Assembly: GCA_002482805.1 (NCBI GenBank)
Contig: DLGR01000008.1
Coordinates: forward strand, 27,075-49,653
Source: Micavibrio sp. UBA7689
GTDB lineage: Bacteria; Pseudomonadota; Alphaproteobacteria; Micavibrionales; Micavibrionaceae
Reading direction: 5' to 3'
Length of the DNA: 22,579 nucleotides
Shown: piece after piece, positions 16,337-22,579 of the stretch
How positions within the stretch are numbered: position 1 is the stretch's first letter
Layout: each line of letters begins with the position of its first letter
Made by a program: the position numbers and the translations under genes
The notes under the pieces: model-generated
The model's input: only the letters and a program-made list of their open reading frames with translations
Databases searched by the model: none
Told to the model about the DNA's origin: nothing

Positions 16337-16987
16337 CTATTTGAACAATTCGTCGATATCGGCCTGTGTTGCGCCGCTCTTGAGAGGGGCCTTTGAAGCA
16401 TCCGCCGCCGCCTGAAGCGTTTCCGCGCCGATGCCCATGCCCTCCAAAGCCCCGCTGATGCGGTCTTCGATGTCATGGATGCTTTCGATGGTCTTTCTGA
16501 TGCGCTGGCCTGCGGTGTCCTGAAACGAACAAGCGAGCATGATGTTCTGGATGCCATTGCGCAGTTCCTGAAGCAGTTTTTCACGCGCCTTGGCATCTGC
16601 AAATGCTTCGGGCGTGAGTATTTCGTTTATGTGGTCGCAATTGTCCAAAATGGTGTTTGCGGCCCTGGATGTCTCGGAAATAACGGCCTCGAGCTCTACG
16701 CCAGTGTTAGCGGGCGTCGTACCGTCATCGGAATAGGAGATGGCATTCATGACGTTCAGGATTTCACCGAAACGTTTAGCCATGCCTGTTTCGGACATAT
16801 CTATCTGTTGGGAAGTTGCATTGATCTCCATCGAAATTTCATCGAAACGGCGTTTGATGAAGGTTTCCATGGTCGAAATTTGCGACAAAAGGGCCGCCAT
16901 GTTGGTGGCAACGGCAGCAACTGGATCGTCCTTATCGTGGGGGATGGTTTGAAGATGTATGGTGTTGTCCACTTTGTTGCCCTGCAA
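16337..16987 (-). CDS. cheZ: CheZ-family protein phosphatase
   Basis: CheZ removes phosphate from the response regulator CheY and so resets the flagellar motor signal. The 216-residue protein is largely helical. Around residues 151-166 it has LACSFQDTAGQRIRKT. Asp157 and Gln161 match the catalytic Asp143 and Gln147 of E. coli CheZ (QDLTGQ). The extreme C-terminus, ATQADIDELFK, resembles the CheY-binding tail of CheZ proteins, joined by a flexible Ala-rich linker. The start is uncertain: TTG 16987 has AAGG upstream, and GTG 16972 has AGGG seven bases upstream, giving 211 residues. No other chemotaxis gene is seen nearby, so the partner CheY is encoded elsewhere. Confidence 0.85.
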   Translation of the reverse strand: MQGNKVDNTIHLQTIPHDKDDPVAAVATNMAALLSQISTMETFIKRRFDEISMEINATSQQIDMSETGMAKRFGEILNVMNAISYSDDGTTPANTGVELEAVISETSRAANTILDNCDHINEILTPEAFADAKAREKLLQELRNGIQNIMLACSFQDTAGQRIRKTIESIHDIEDRISGALEGMGIGAETLQAAADASKAPLKSGATQADIDELFK

Positions 16988-17137
16988 AAGAACCTTAACC
17001 CTTCCATCCTAAGCAAAAATGGTTAACAATATATGCGCGTACCCTGTTTACGTTTGGTTTACCAACTTCATGATTTGTAAAGATTTTTAAGTCATAGTGG
17101 TTTGTATCCGGCGGTCACGCCACGCTACAATAATCCT

Positions 17138-17485
17138 ATGGGGGAATTCGGAAAAATGCCACGCGAAGACAGGCGTATATTCTTTGACTACGACGAAGCC
17201 TATAAGGCCGTCTATCAATTGTGCCAGCAAAAGGGCTTGCCGAAGCCTCCGCCCGGTTACATCGTGAAAATCGAAGCGAACCTCGAAGAGCCGCTCGACG
17301 TCGACATGTTCCTGGAAAACCACAAGAGCAGCGCGATAGAAACCGTGCGCTACACAAAAGATTTCCTTGTCGCATCCTTGATGATCATGTGCCGCGCGAT
17401 CGGCATTCCGCTTCCCAAAGGCGCGAACAAGACGCTCGAACTTTCCCGCGACAAGGTTATCCTGCGCATCCAGATGATGCGCTAA
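17138..17485 (+). CDS. Hypothetical protein, about 115 aa
   Basis: The frame is open from TTG 17102, with ATG at 17138 and another at 17156; the coding-like part begins at MPREDRRIFFDYDEAYKAVY. ATG 17138 is listed because TTG is rarer, but ATG 17156, preceded by a GGGGGA run, is also plausible. The protein is soluble, with an acidic and helical N-terminal half (LCQQKGLPKPPPGYIVKIEA), a hydrophobic segment, DFLVASLMIMCRAIGIPLP, and a basic C-terminus. It is divergent from cheZ and convergent with prmB, three bases between stops. No family is recognised. Confidence 0.65.
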   Translation: MGEFGKMPREDRRIFFDYDEAYKAVYQLCQQKGLPKPPPGYIVKIEANLEEPLDVDMFLENHKSSAIETVRYTKDFLVASLMIMCRAIGIPLPKGANKTLELSRDKVILRIQMMR

Positions 17486-17488
17486 GCA

Positions 17489-18433
17489 TCAGGGAAGATT
17501 CTTCTTTTTGATCCAGAACACTTCGCCGTCCGAATTCTCGGTGGAAAGCCATGTGAACATCGTGCGCGGGTAGGCGGCTTCCAGCGCGGGTCCGCAGCGT
17601 CCCAGTTCGCACATCATCCCGCCGCCGTCGTTCAGATGTGACTTCGCCTCCGCCATTATGCTGTGGACGATATCCAGCCCGTCATCACCCGCGGCCAGAG
17701 CCATCACGGGCTCGAAACGGAATTCTTCCGGAAGATCATCCATGCCTTCCTTGTCAACATAAGGTGGATTGGTGAGGATGAGGTCATAGCTCTTGCCAGC
17801 CAACGGTGCGAACAGATCTCCCTGATGGATGTGTACGCGGTCTTGCATTTTATGGTCCTGGACGTTGCGTTTGGCGACTTCCAGCGCGTCTTGCGACAAA
17901 TCGGCTATATCCACCTGCGCATTAGGGAACAGCATGGCGGCCAGTATCCCAAGGCACCCCGAACCCGTGCACAGATCCAGCACGCTGCCCACCGCATCAT
18001 AATCCGCAATGCCGGAAAACCCGTCCTCCTGACATAGTATTTCGGCTATGAAAGAGCGCGGAACGATCACCCGTTCATCCACATAAAAGGGGACGCCTTG
18101 TATATACGCCTTGTTCAAAAGATAGGATGCGGGCTTTTTCGTCGTCACCCGTGCATCGATAAGCGCGGCCAGACGTTGCTTCTCGGGAAGGCTCAAAACA
18201 CGCTGTAAATGGGGCTCCAACGCATCTATGGGGAGGCCCAGACCTTCCAGAACCATGAATATGGTTTCATCCACCGCGTTGTCCGTGCCGTGTCCGAAGG
18301 ACAGTTGCGAATCGGTAAAACGAGTCACGCCGTATCGCACGAAATCCTCCACCGTTGACAGCGAAGAGGCCGCCGATGCAATGTTTTCAAGCTTTAAAGG
18401 CCTTGCAAATGAAAAAATATTTGTTTCGTTCAT
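17489..18433 (-). CDS. prmB: Ribosomal protein L3 N5-glutamine methyltransferase PrmB
   Basis: PrmB uses S-adenosylmethionine to methylate a glutamine in ribosomal protein L3 during ribosome assembly. From ATG 18433 the protein has 314 residues. The PrmB-type N-terminal signature LSFGHGTDNAVDE (45-56) separates it from PrmC. VPFYVDERVIVPRSFIAE (114-131) is followed by the SAM-binding motif DLCTGSGCLGI (153-163) and the catalytic NPPY (222-225). A TTG nine codons upstream is open, but the ATG has TGTGGAT just before it and the usual length. It is divergent from the HU-like gene. Confidence 0.92.
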   Translation of the reverse strand: MNETNIFSFARPLKLENIASAASSLSTVEDFVRYGVTRFTDSQLSFGHGTDNAVDETIFMVLEGLGLPIDALEPHLQRVLSLPEKQRLAALIDARVTTKKPASYLLNKAYIQGVPFYVDERVIVPRSFIAEILCQEDGFSGIADYDAVGSVLDLCTGSGCLGILAAMLFPNAQVDIADLSQDALEVAKRNVQDHKMQDRVHIHQGDLFAPLAGKSYDLILTNPPYVDKEGMDDLPEEFRFEPVMALAAGDDGLDIVHSIMAEAKSHLNDGGGMMCELGRCGPALEAAYPRTMFTWLSTENSDGEVFWIKKKNLP

Positions 18434-18554
18434 ATCCACAGTTCTATCATAATAATGCAATCAATGCAGGCGCTTAATGCTGTTTATCACATCGCGCAAG
18501 CATGAAATATGCGTGTTTTCCCCTGTTTTATTGTGTTTCTTCGCATTTTGATGA

Positions 18555-18582
18555 TTGCGTTTTCGAAAATCAGTTCTAATAT
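18555..18582 (+). promoter_or_regulatory. Sigma-70-like promoter of the HU-like gene
   Basis: TTGCGT (18555-18560) and TAATAT (18577-18582) are separated by 16 bases. This places the start of transcription about 30 bases before the AAGGA ribosome-binding site of the HU-like gene. The -10 element matches the consensus at five of six positions or better. Confidence 0.45.
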
Positions 18583-18619
18583 GACCGTACTTTGAAACTT
18601 TTGAGAAGGAACTAAAACG

Positions 18620-19039
18620 ATGGCTAAAGCGAAAGCAAAAGCAAAAGCGAAAGCTGCTCCTAAAAAAGCTGCTCCTAAAAAAGCCCCGGCAAAAGCAAAA
18701 GCGAAAGCTAAAGCAGCCCCGGCCGCAAAACCTGCTAAATTCGTTTCTGTTGCAACGGGTGACGTTGTTACGCTGAAACAACTGGCTGCCGATCTGTCCC
18801 AACTGCACGAGCTGCCCAAAAAGCAAGCTGAAACGGTTCTGGGCGATCTGATCACGCACATCACGAAACACATCAAACGCGGCGCGAAAGTACGCGTTCC
18901 CGGTTTCGGTATCCTGATGGTAAAACGCACCTCCGCACGTATGGGCCGTAACCCAGCGACGGGCGAAACCATCAAAATCCCCGCCAAGAAAAAAGTCGCT
19001 TTCCGCGTCTCCAAAGACCTGAAAGCAGCTGTTCTCTAG
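18620..19039 (+). CDS. HU-family DNA-binding protein with histone-H1-like N-terminal tail
   Basis: Residues 1-40 are almost only Lys, Ala and Pro in repeating AKAKAKA and APKKAAPKKAPA units, as in eukaryotic histone H1 tails. Residues 41-139 form a normal HU/IHF fold: TLKQLAADLSQ helices, KRGAKVRVPGFGILMVK strands, the DNA-clamp arm with ARMGRNPATGETIKIPAKKK (Arg110-Asn-Pro), and VAFRVSKDLK at the end. It should bind and compact the nucleoid without strong sequence preference. Tails of this kind are better known at the C-terminus (for example mycobacterial HupB), so an N-terminal tail is less usual. AAGGA precedes the ATG by about ten bases. A strong terminator follows, so it is a single-gene unit. 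Confidence 0.93.
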   Translation: MAKAKAKAKAKAAPKKAAPKKAPAKAKAKAKAAPAAKPAKFVSVATGDVVTLKQLAADLSQLHELPKKQAETVLGDLITHITKHIKRGAKVRVPGFGILMVKRTSARMGRNPATGETIKIPAKKKVAFRVSKDLKAAVL

Positions 19040-19068
19040 GACTTCTAGAGAGATCGGCGACGATTTCG

Positions 19069-19099
19069 AAAACCGCCCCTTTCACGGGGCGGTTTTTTT
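19069..19099. terminator. Bidirectional terminator between the HU-like and TVP38 genes
   Basis: AACCGCCCC pairs with GGGGCGGTT around a short TTTCAC loop, followed on the plus strand by seven T residues (19093-19099). On the minus strand the stem is followed by TTTTC, so it can serve both convergent genes. The TVP38 stop codon lies in the T-run. A second small palindrome, TCTCTAG with CTAGAGA, lies at 19032-19051. Confidence 0.9.
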
Positions 19100-19796
19100 A
19101 TGACTGGATTTTCTTTACTGCGACGTGGGCGCCGGCCAGTGTTACGGCCAGCAAAACAACACCGAGCCCGACATACATCCATGTTTCAGGCGTGGGGTTT
19201 AGCAAAACCTTGCCGAGTGAATCTCCCAGCACGCCGCGCGCGATGCAACCGGGCACAAGCGAGATGAACGTCCCGACCATGTAGGGAAGCGCGCGCACGC
19301 TCGAAAGCCCCGCCACGATGTTGATGACGGAGAATGGCAGGACTGGCACGAGATGTGTCGCCGCCGCGCCGACCACGCCGCCTTTTTTGAGCGCGGCATC
19401 CGCCTTTTTGACTTTCGGATAGGAGAGAATTTTCTTCCCGAATTTTCCATGAAGCAAACGGCCCAGAAAAAATGTCACCACCGCATTGGCCATCGATCCC
19501 GCAAGACCGAAAGCGATGCCCCATATGCCGAACACCATGGCGCAGGCGATGTTCAGGATGCTGATCGGGAAACACACCACCGAAAGCACGACATAAACGC
19601 CGAGCACCATGGGAAAAGCCCAAGGCGTGCCGCGCGCGGTTTCAAAGAACGAAGAAAGCCACTCCCGCGCCACATCCTCATGTGCATGAAACCAGAAACC
19701 GAGAGCGCCCAGCACCGCGCACACAAGCAAACCCGCCCCAAGTGCGAGAAGGGCGGGGCGGGATGTCATGGGACCTGCTATTGTATGTGCTGTCAT
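19098..19796 (-). CDS. TVP38/TMEM64 (DedA-like) inner-membrane protein
   Basis: The 232-residue protein has about five to six hydrophobic segments, including a first helix, LLALGAGLLVCAVLGALGFW, and the family core FPMVLGVYVVLSVVCFPISI, AFGLAGSMANAVVTFFLGRL and FSVINIVAGLSSVRALPYMV. Members of the SNARE-associated/DedA superfamily act as lipid scramblases or flippases or affect membrane homeostasis; the exact substrate here is unknown. The start could be ATG 19796 or ATG 19769, which has AGG five bases upstream; the first 10 residues are poorly supported. Confidence 0.87.
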   Translation of the reverse strand: MTAHTIAGPMTSRPALLALGAGLLVCAVLGALGFWFHAHEDVAREWLSSFFETARGTPWAFPMVLGVYVVLSVVCFPISILNIACAMVFGIWGIAFGLAGSMANAVVTFFLGRLLHGKFGKKILSYPKVKKADAALKKGGVVGAAATHLVPVLPFSVINIVAGLSSVRALPYMVGTFISLVPGCIARGVLGDSLGKVLLNPTPETWMYVGLGVVLLAVTLAGAHVAVKKIQS

Positions 19797-20056
19797 CCCG
19801 GGACAAATGTTCTATAAGGCGTTTGGTTCCATAGGCCTGCCACTGAAAATGGCGGAAATGCAGGGGGTGGCGGCGGGTTGCCACAATATATGGTATCCGC
19901 CATACAATCCTCCCTTCTAATTTATATATTAGGCATGTTTTATTGATGCGGCGCCTAAGAAACTTTGCCTTATCTAAATCGTTAATTCGGCATATTGTGT
20001 TCATATGAGTCAGGATAACGCGGTCGCTTGCACAAACAAAAAGGAGACGGGTCCGC

Positions 20057-20560
20057 ATGTTACTCGAAGCAAGTTTTCTGTCGGAGGACATACACCCAAC
20101 CGTCGGCGAATTCGTAGAGCTCACGCTCGATAAATTATACGCGCTCATCAACGGACTTTCGGGCATGGCGTGGGTTGCGTCATCGGACATGCATTCCTTC
20201 TGGTTCAACAAGCGTTGGTATGAATATAGCGGCGCACGCCCGCACGACATGAAGGATTGGGCGTGGCAGGATTACTTCCACCCGCAGGAGATCGGCAAGG
20301 TGGCCGGTGAATTCTGTAGCGCCATCTCCACGGGCAAGGCATGGGAAGAGGTGGTGTCGCTCCGCCGTTTTGACGGCACGTACCGCTGGTTCCTCTCGCA
20401 TGCAACGCCCGTGTGCGATGCCGACCTCACAATCAAATACTGGATCGGCAGTTACGTGGACATCCACGATTATGTAGACCCCGCCGTGTGCGCGGCACGC
20501 AGAAGCCCCGCATCCGCCAACAGCCCCGCCAAACGCGAAAAGACCCGCCAGAGCGCATAA
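20057..20560 (+). CDS. Free-standing PAS-domain protein
   Basis: The 167-residue protein is a single PAS domain (about 24-138) with the usual order: helix LDKLYALINGLSGMAWVASS, WFNKRWYEYSGARPHDMKDW (49-68), DYFHPQEIGKV, and RRFDGTYRWFLSHATPVCDA (103-122), ending in WIGSYVDIHD. Such PAS_3-type domains normally sit at the sensor end of histidine kinases or diguanylate cyclases, but here no output domain follows: the C-terminus is a short basic, disordered tail, PASANSPAKREKTRQSA. Stand-alone PAS proteins of this type are common in some alphaproteobacteria. Ligand and partner are unknown. AAGGAG lies about 11 bases before the ATG. A terminator follows directly. Confidence 0.88.
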   Translation: MLLEASFLSEDIHPTVGEFVELTLDKLYALINGLSGMAWVASSDMHSFWFNKRWYEYSGARPHDMKDWAWQDYFHPQEIGKVAGEFCSAISTGKAWEEVVSLRRFDGTYRWFLSHATPVCDADLTIKYWIGSYVDIHDYVDPAVCAARRSPASANSPAKREKTRQSA

Positions 20561-20562
20561 GT

Positions 20563-20586
20563 GCGGGTTAAGACAGACCCGCTTTT
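20563..20586 (+). terminator. Intrinsic terminator of the PAS gene
   Basis: GCGGGT pairs with ACCCGC around TAAGACAG, then TTTT. An alternative partner, ACCCGC at 20543-20548 inside the gene end, could compete for the same GCGGGT strand. Confidence 0.6.
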
Positions 20587-20831
20587 GCCCAAGTTTTGTT
20601 CAGTTCGTTTTGCGTGTTTTTTACGCGCGGGTCCCGATCTAATAGTTCGTTTGACGGATTTTTTATACGGCGCGCGCAAAAACCGGATGCTTGGGACATG
20701 GCAAGGGGAACCGGACGTTTTGCGGGGCGTGAATCTCATCGGCCATTATAGGATTATATTCCTTTTATGTCAATCAAAATTTTTTGCAGAAAAACTGATC
20801 CGCCGCCAAACCGCCCGCGTAATACCAATAT
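20587..20831. other. Gap upstream of the Hsp20 leader
   Basis: No supported gene is seen. The frame running through from 20561 (GTG) has no ribosome-binding site and overlaps the Hsp20 leader. GCGT and ACGC arms flank a T-run near 20612. No convincing sigma-32 heat-shock promoter (CTTGAAA and CCCCAT boxes) was found, so the Hsp20 promoter is not located. Confidence 0.45.
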
Positions 20832-20897
20832 CCACGCCCGAACGGGGTGGACGAAACGAAAACCTACAACCTTGCTTTGATTTATAAGGAGGCAACT
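20832..20897 (+). promoter_or_regulatory. ROSE-like RNA thermometer in the Hsp20 leader (candidate)
   Basis: The strong ribosome-binding site AAGGAGG (20886-20892) can be masked. TTGCTTT at 20872-20878 pairs with GGAGGCAA at 20889-20895: four Watson-Crick pairs, then U-G, U-A and U-G. A short loop closes it and the start codon lies three bases downstream. A U-U/C-G-C-U element opposite the ribosome-binding site, with weak or bulged pairs that melt on heating, is the hallmark of ROSE elements before small heat-shock genes in alphaproteobacteria. A second stem lies just upstream (CCAC-G-CCC with GGG-GTGG, 20832-20850, one bulged G), as in multi-hairpin ROSE leaders. Folding was done by eye. Confidence 0.5.
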
Positions 20898-21359
20898 ATG
20901 AACTTGCTCGCATTATCCCCCCTCATGCGCTCTACGGTCGGGTTCGACCGTTTCAACGATGTGTTCCAGATGCTGGAAAGCGCGGACGAACGCTTTGACG
21001 CGTACCCGCCCTATAACATCGAGAAGGTGGGCGAAGACGATTATAAAATCGTGATGGCCGTCGCGGGCTTTACGCTGAACGACCTGACCATCACGGCGGA
21101 GAATGAAAACCTCACCGTGTCCGGCAAGCGCGAAGAGAAGGAGGATAAGGAAACAAGAACCTTCCTCCACCGCGGCATCGCGACGCGCGCGTTCACGCGC
21201 ACCTTCCGCCTCGCCGACCATATCAAGGTGACGGGCGCGGAAATGGCCGATGGCCTTCTCACCGTCAACCTTGTCCGCGAAGTGCCAGAAGAGGCCAAGC
21301 CCCGCATGATCCCCATTGCGGGCGCGACCAAGGCTATCGAAGGCAAGAAGGCGAACTAA
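20898..21359 (+). CDS. Small heat-shock protein Hsp20 (IbpA-type)
   Basis: This ATP-independent chaperone holds unfolding proteins soluble during heat or other stress and forms large oligomers. ATG 20898 lies five bases after AAGGAGG; the longer frame from GTG 20847 is rejected. The protein has 153 residues: an N-terminal arm typical of IbpA (LLALSPLMRSTVGFDRFNDV), the alpha-crystallin domain at about 36-130 (PPYNIEKVGEDDYKIVMAVA, NENLTVSGKREEKED, FTRTFRLADHIKVTGAEMAD, DGLLTVNLVREVPEE), and the C-terminal Ile-Pro-Ile (138-140) used for oligomer assembly. Its leader can fold over the ribosome-binding site, which suggests temperature control of translation. A shared terminator separates it from the convergent lipoprotein gene. 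Confidence 0.95.
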   Translation: MNLLALSPLMRSTVGFDRFNDVFQMLESADERFDAYPPYNIEKVGEDDYKIVMAVAGFTLNDLTITAENENLTVSGKREEKEDKETRTFLHRGIATRAFTRTFRLADHIKVTGAEMADGLLTVNLVREVPEEAKPRMIPIAGATKAIEGKKAN

Positions 21360-21397
21360 TCTCGCTCCCTGTTGTTTTCCGTTCCTAGGGAAACAAA

Positions 21398-21432
21398 ACA
21401 GCCCGTCGTGAAAACGGCGGGCTGTGTTTTTT
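21398..21432. terminator. Bidirectional terminator after hsp20
   Basis: An 11-pair stem (ACAGCCCGTCG with CGGCGGGCTGT, one T-G pair) with a TGAAAA loop is followed by TGTTTTTT on the plus strand. On the minus strand TTTTGTTT follows. It can end both hsp20 and the convergent lipoprotein gene, whose stop lies at its right edge. Confidence 0.88.
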
Positions 21433-21805
21433 ATTTCACCAGAGTGATATTCATCGGCGTGGTGTATTTGTTGTCCGCGCCGTTGGCGGAGTCGATGGCC
21501 CAGCCTATGCCGCCGCCGAGCAGGATATTGCCCACCGTCGCGCCCGCGACATCGGATTTGTTGAAGAAGACGGCTTTCTTGTAACCCTTCTTCGTGCATT
21601 CCACCGTAATATCGTGTTTCGATTTTTTGATGGTGATGCCGCCCGGTGTTTCGGACACGCGGCCAATCACCTGACCTTCGCGGATCAGCGCGCAGTTAGC
21701 ACCCGCGGGATTGGTGTTGATGACCAGTTCTTGGGACGTGCCTTCGACGATGGAGGAGCAGGCCGTAAGACCGCATACGGCGGCCAGCAATACGAATTTT
21801 TTCAT
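21431..21805 (-). CDS. Small lipoprotein with PEGA-like domain, 124 aa
   Basis: The start MKKFVLLAAVCGLTACSS has a lipobox, LTAC, so lipid attachment at Cys16 is expected and the protein should sit in a membrane facing the periplasm. The segment SQELVINTNPAGANCALIRE through SETPGGITIKKSKHDITVEC (about 24-70) resembles a PEGA-type beta-sandwich, with a characteristic NTNPAGA start and TPG turn. A second hydrophobic, Gly-rich segment, GATVGNILLGGGIGWAIDSA, follows, then NKYTTPMNITLVK. Similar small lipoproteins occur widely in proteobacteria without a settled function. A purine-rich CAGAGAGAA lies before the ATG. Confidence 0.8.
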   Translation of the reverse strand: MKKFVLLAAVCGLTACSSIVEGTSQELVINTNPAGANCALIREGQVIGRVSETPGGITIKKSKHDITVECTKKGYKKAVFFNKSDVAGATVGNILLGGGIGWAIDSANGADNKYTTPMNITLVK

Positions 21806-21882
21806 TATGTTCTCTCTGACTAATTATTAATTGAATTAGCCAAGCAAAACACAATTATGATGGTGCGGCAAGTGGGTGTCTG

Positions 21883-22437
21883 CTACCGCGCCGGGGCGGA
21901 GATGATCGGGTATTTTGCCAGCAGGTCTGGCTGCGTTGCTTTCATGAATACATGCGCGCGCATCAGGTCGTTGCGAACAGTCTTAACAAGTATGAGATCC
22001 TTGCTTTTAGGGTTTCTCAGGCGATGTTCTATATCGATACCTAGTTGCAAATCTCCGATGTAATTGGTTTTTCCTTTTTTAACGGAGAATTTTAAAGCAT
22101 TGGCTTCTTCGGTGTTTCCTACTTTTACGGTTTTCCCTTGATACGGTTCGGTAACAAGGCTGCTGATGAAATATGAACCTTCAGGCATGATCATGGTTTG
22201 ATAACCTTGGTTGCAGTGCATGCGCGCTACATTTTCAAGCATAGGCTCTGTCCACATGCTCAGCTTTTTGCCGCTATGGTAGATGTGAGCGAGCAGTAAA
22301 GGTTTGCCGCATTCGAAGTTTGCGATCACCACGCCTTCATTGGCTTTGGGCGCTTCGCCCTTGGAAAGTGTTTGTGGCGTAGCGGTGAGGCACCCGGTTA
22401 GGGCCATGACAAGAATCAAAGCAATTACATGTTTCAT
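21883..22437 (-). CDS. Putative lipoprotein, 184 aa, coupled to lepA
   Basis: The signal sequence MKHVIALILVMALTGCLTA carries a lipobox, LTGC, so lipidation at Cys16 is expected. The rest is a mainly beta-type globular domain: NEGVVIANFECGKPLLLAHI, SYFISSLVTEPYQGKTVKVG, then KFSVKKGKTNYIGDLQLGID. The end is more helical, NDLMRAHVFMKATQPDLLAK. The family is not recognised. The ATG overlaps the lepA stop codon as ATGA, so it is translated together with lepA even though the products act in different compartments. No terminator is obvious after it. Confidence 0.78.
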   Translation of the reverse strand: MKHVIALILVMALTGCLTATPQTLSKGEAPKANEGVVIANFECGKPLLLAHIYHSGKKLSMWTEPMLENVARMHCNQGYQTMIMPEGSYFISSLVTEPYQGKTVKVGNTEEANALKFSVKKGKTNYIGDLQLGIDIEHRLRNPKSKDLILVKTVRNDLMRAHVFMKATQPDLLAKYPIISAPAR

Positions 22438-22579
22438 TTTTCGTCTCCCATTTTAAGCGCGGCGATAAACGCGCTCTGCGGGATTTCGACATTCCCGTAC
22501 TGGCGCATTTTGAGTTTACCCTTTTTCTGCTTTTCGAGCAGTTTGCGTTTGCGCGTGGCATCGCCGCCGTAACATTTGG
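22434..22579 (-). CDS. lepA: Elongation factor 4 LepA, C-terminal end (partial)
   Basis: The frame enters from the right edge and ends in TGA at 22436-22434. The visible 48 codons read KCYGGDATRKRKLLEKQKKG, then KLKMRQYGNVEIPQ and SAFIAALKMGDEK. This is the highly conserved C-terminal tail of LepA/EF4, a ribosome-associated GTPase that affects translation, including back-translocation or initiation. Nothing of the GTPase domain is in the window. The stop overlaps the start of the downstream lipoprotein gene. Confidence 0.95.
   Translation of the reverse strand, partial: KCYGGDATRKRKLLEKQKKGKLKMRQYGNVEIPQSAFIAALKMGDEK

Noticed and set aside
20561..20887. Plus-strand ORF of 108 aa between the PAS and hsp20 genes
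   Set aside because: It starts at a GTG without a ribosome-binding site, contains the PAS terminator at its start and overlaps the structured hsp20 leader.
20587..20897. Sigma-32 promoter for hsp20
   Set aside because: No pair of boxes close to CTTGAAA and CCCCAT at proper spacing could be found by eye.

Overview
The window looks like ordinary chromosome from an alphaproteobacterium of moderate GC content, plus one short decayed phage region near the left end. The lineage is inferred from the mix of families: AcnA with an icd-type gene, yggT-folD, a CheZ with a TQADIDELF tail, PrmB, and an HU protein with an Ala/Lys tail. A Micavibrio-like or other deep alphaproteobacterial group would fit, but no rRNA is present to confirm it. 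No rRNA, tRNA, CRISPR array or intact insertion sequence was seen.

Region 1 (1-2957) is a gene graveyard. It keeps the 5' ends of three phage structural or packaging genes in the order expected for a T7-like podovirus: a frameshifted capsid start (313), a 17-codon tail or connector gene start (1415), and the N-terminal ATPase part of a large terminase (2577) whose Walker A lysine has become arginine. A near-match to the T7 RNA polymerase promoter core lies at 1521-1535. Between the relics sit an intact unknown ORF with its own terminator (909-1343), a broken secreted-protein gene (1536-1947, minus) and an intact Asp/His/Arg-rich secreted protein (1957-2259, minus).

Region 2 (2983-9391) is housekeeping: an EamA-type exporter divergent from an nhaA-msrB pair whose reading frames overlap by ATGA, an isocitrate dehydrogenase with an NAD-like HGTAPD signature, the yggT-folD operon, an HEXXH protein and a small unknown protein.

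Region 3 (9398-10057) is a 660-base gap before acnA. It holds strong hairpins and two candidate small genes, one on each strand. acnA (10058-12733) follows, with its terminator inside the 3' end of the convergent gene.

Region 4 (12714-16222, minus) holds unknown genes, most notably two adjacent, collinear paralogues (401 and 287 aa) with a shared and internally repeated LP-x-x-S-x-x-W module. This is the best candidate for something undescribed. It is followed by a CheZ-like phosphatase, a small unknown protein and prmB.

Region 5 (18555-22579) has an HU protein with a histone-H1-like basic tail, a TVP38/TMEM64 membrane protein, a free-standing PAS protein, an Hsp20 gene whose ribosome-binding site can fold into a ROSE-like RNA thermometer, two small lipoproteins, and the C-terminal end of lepA running off the right edge.
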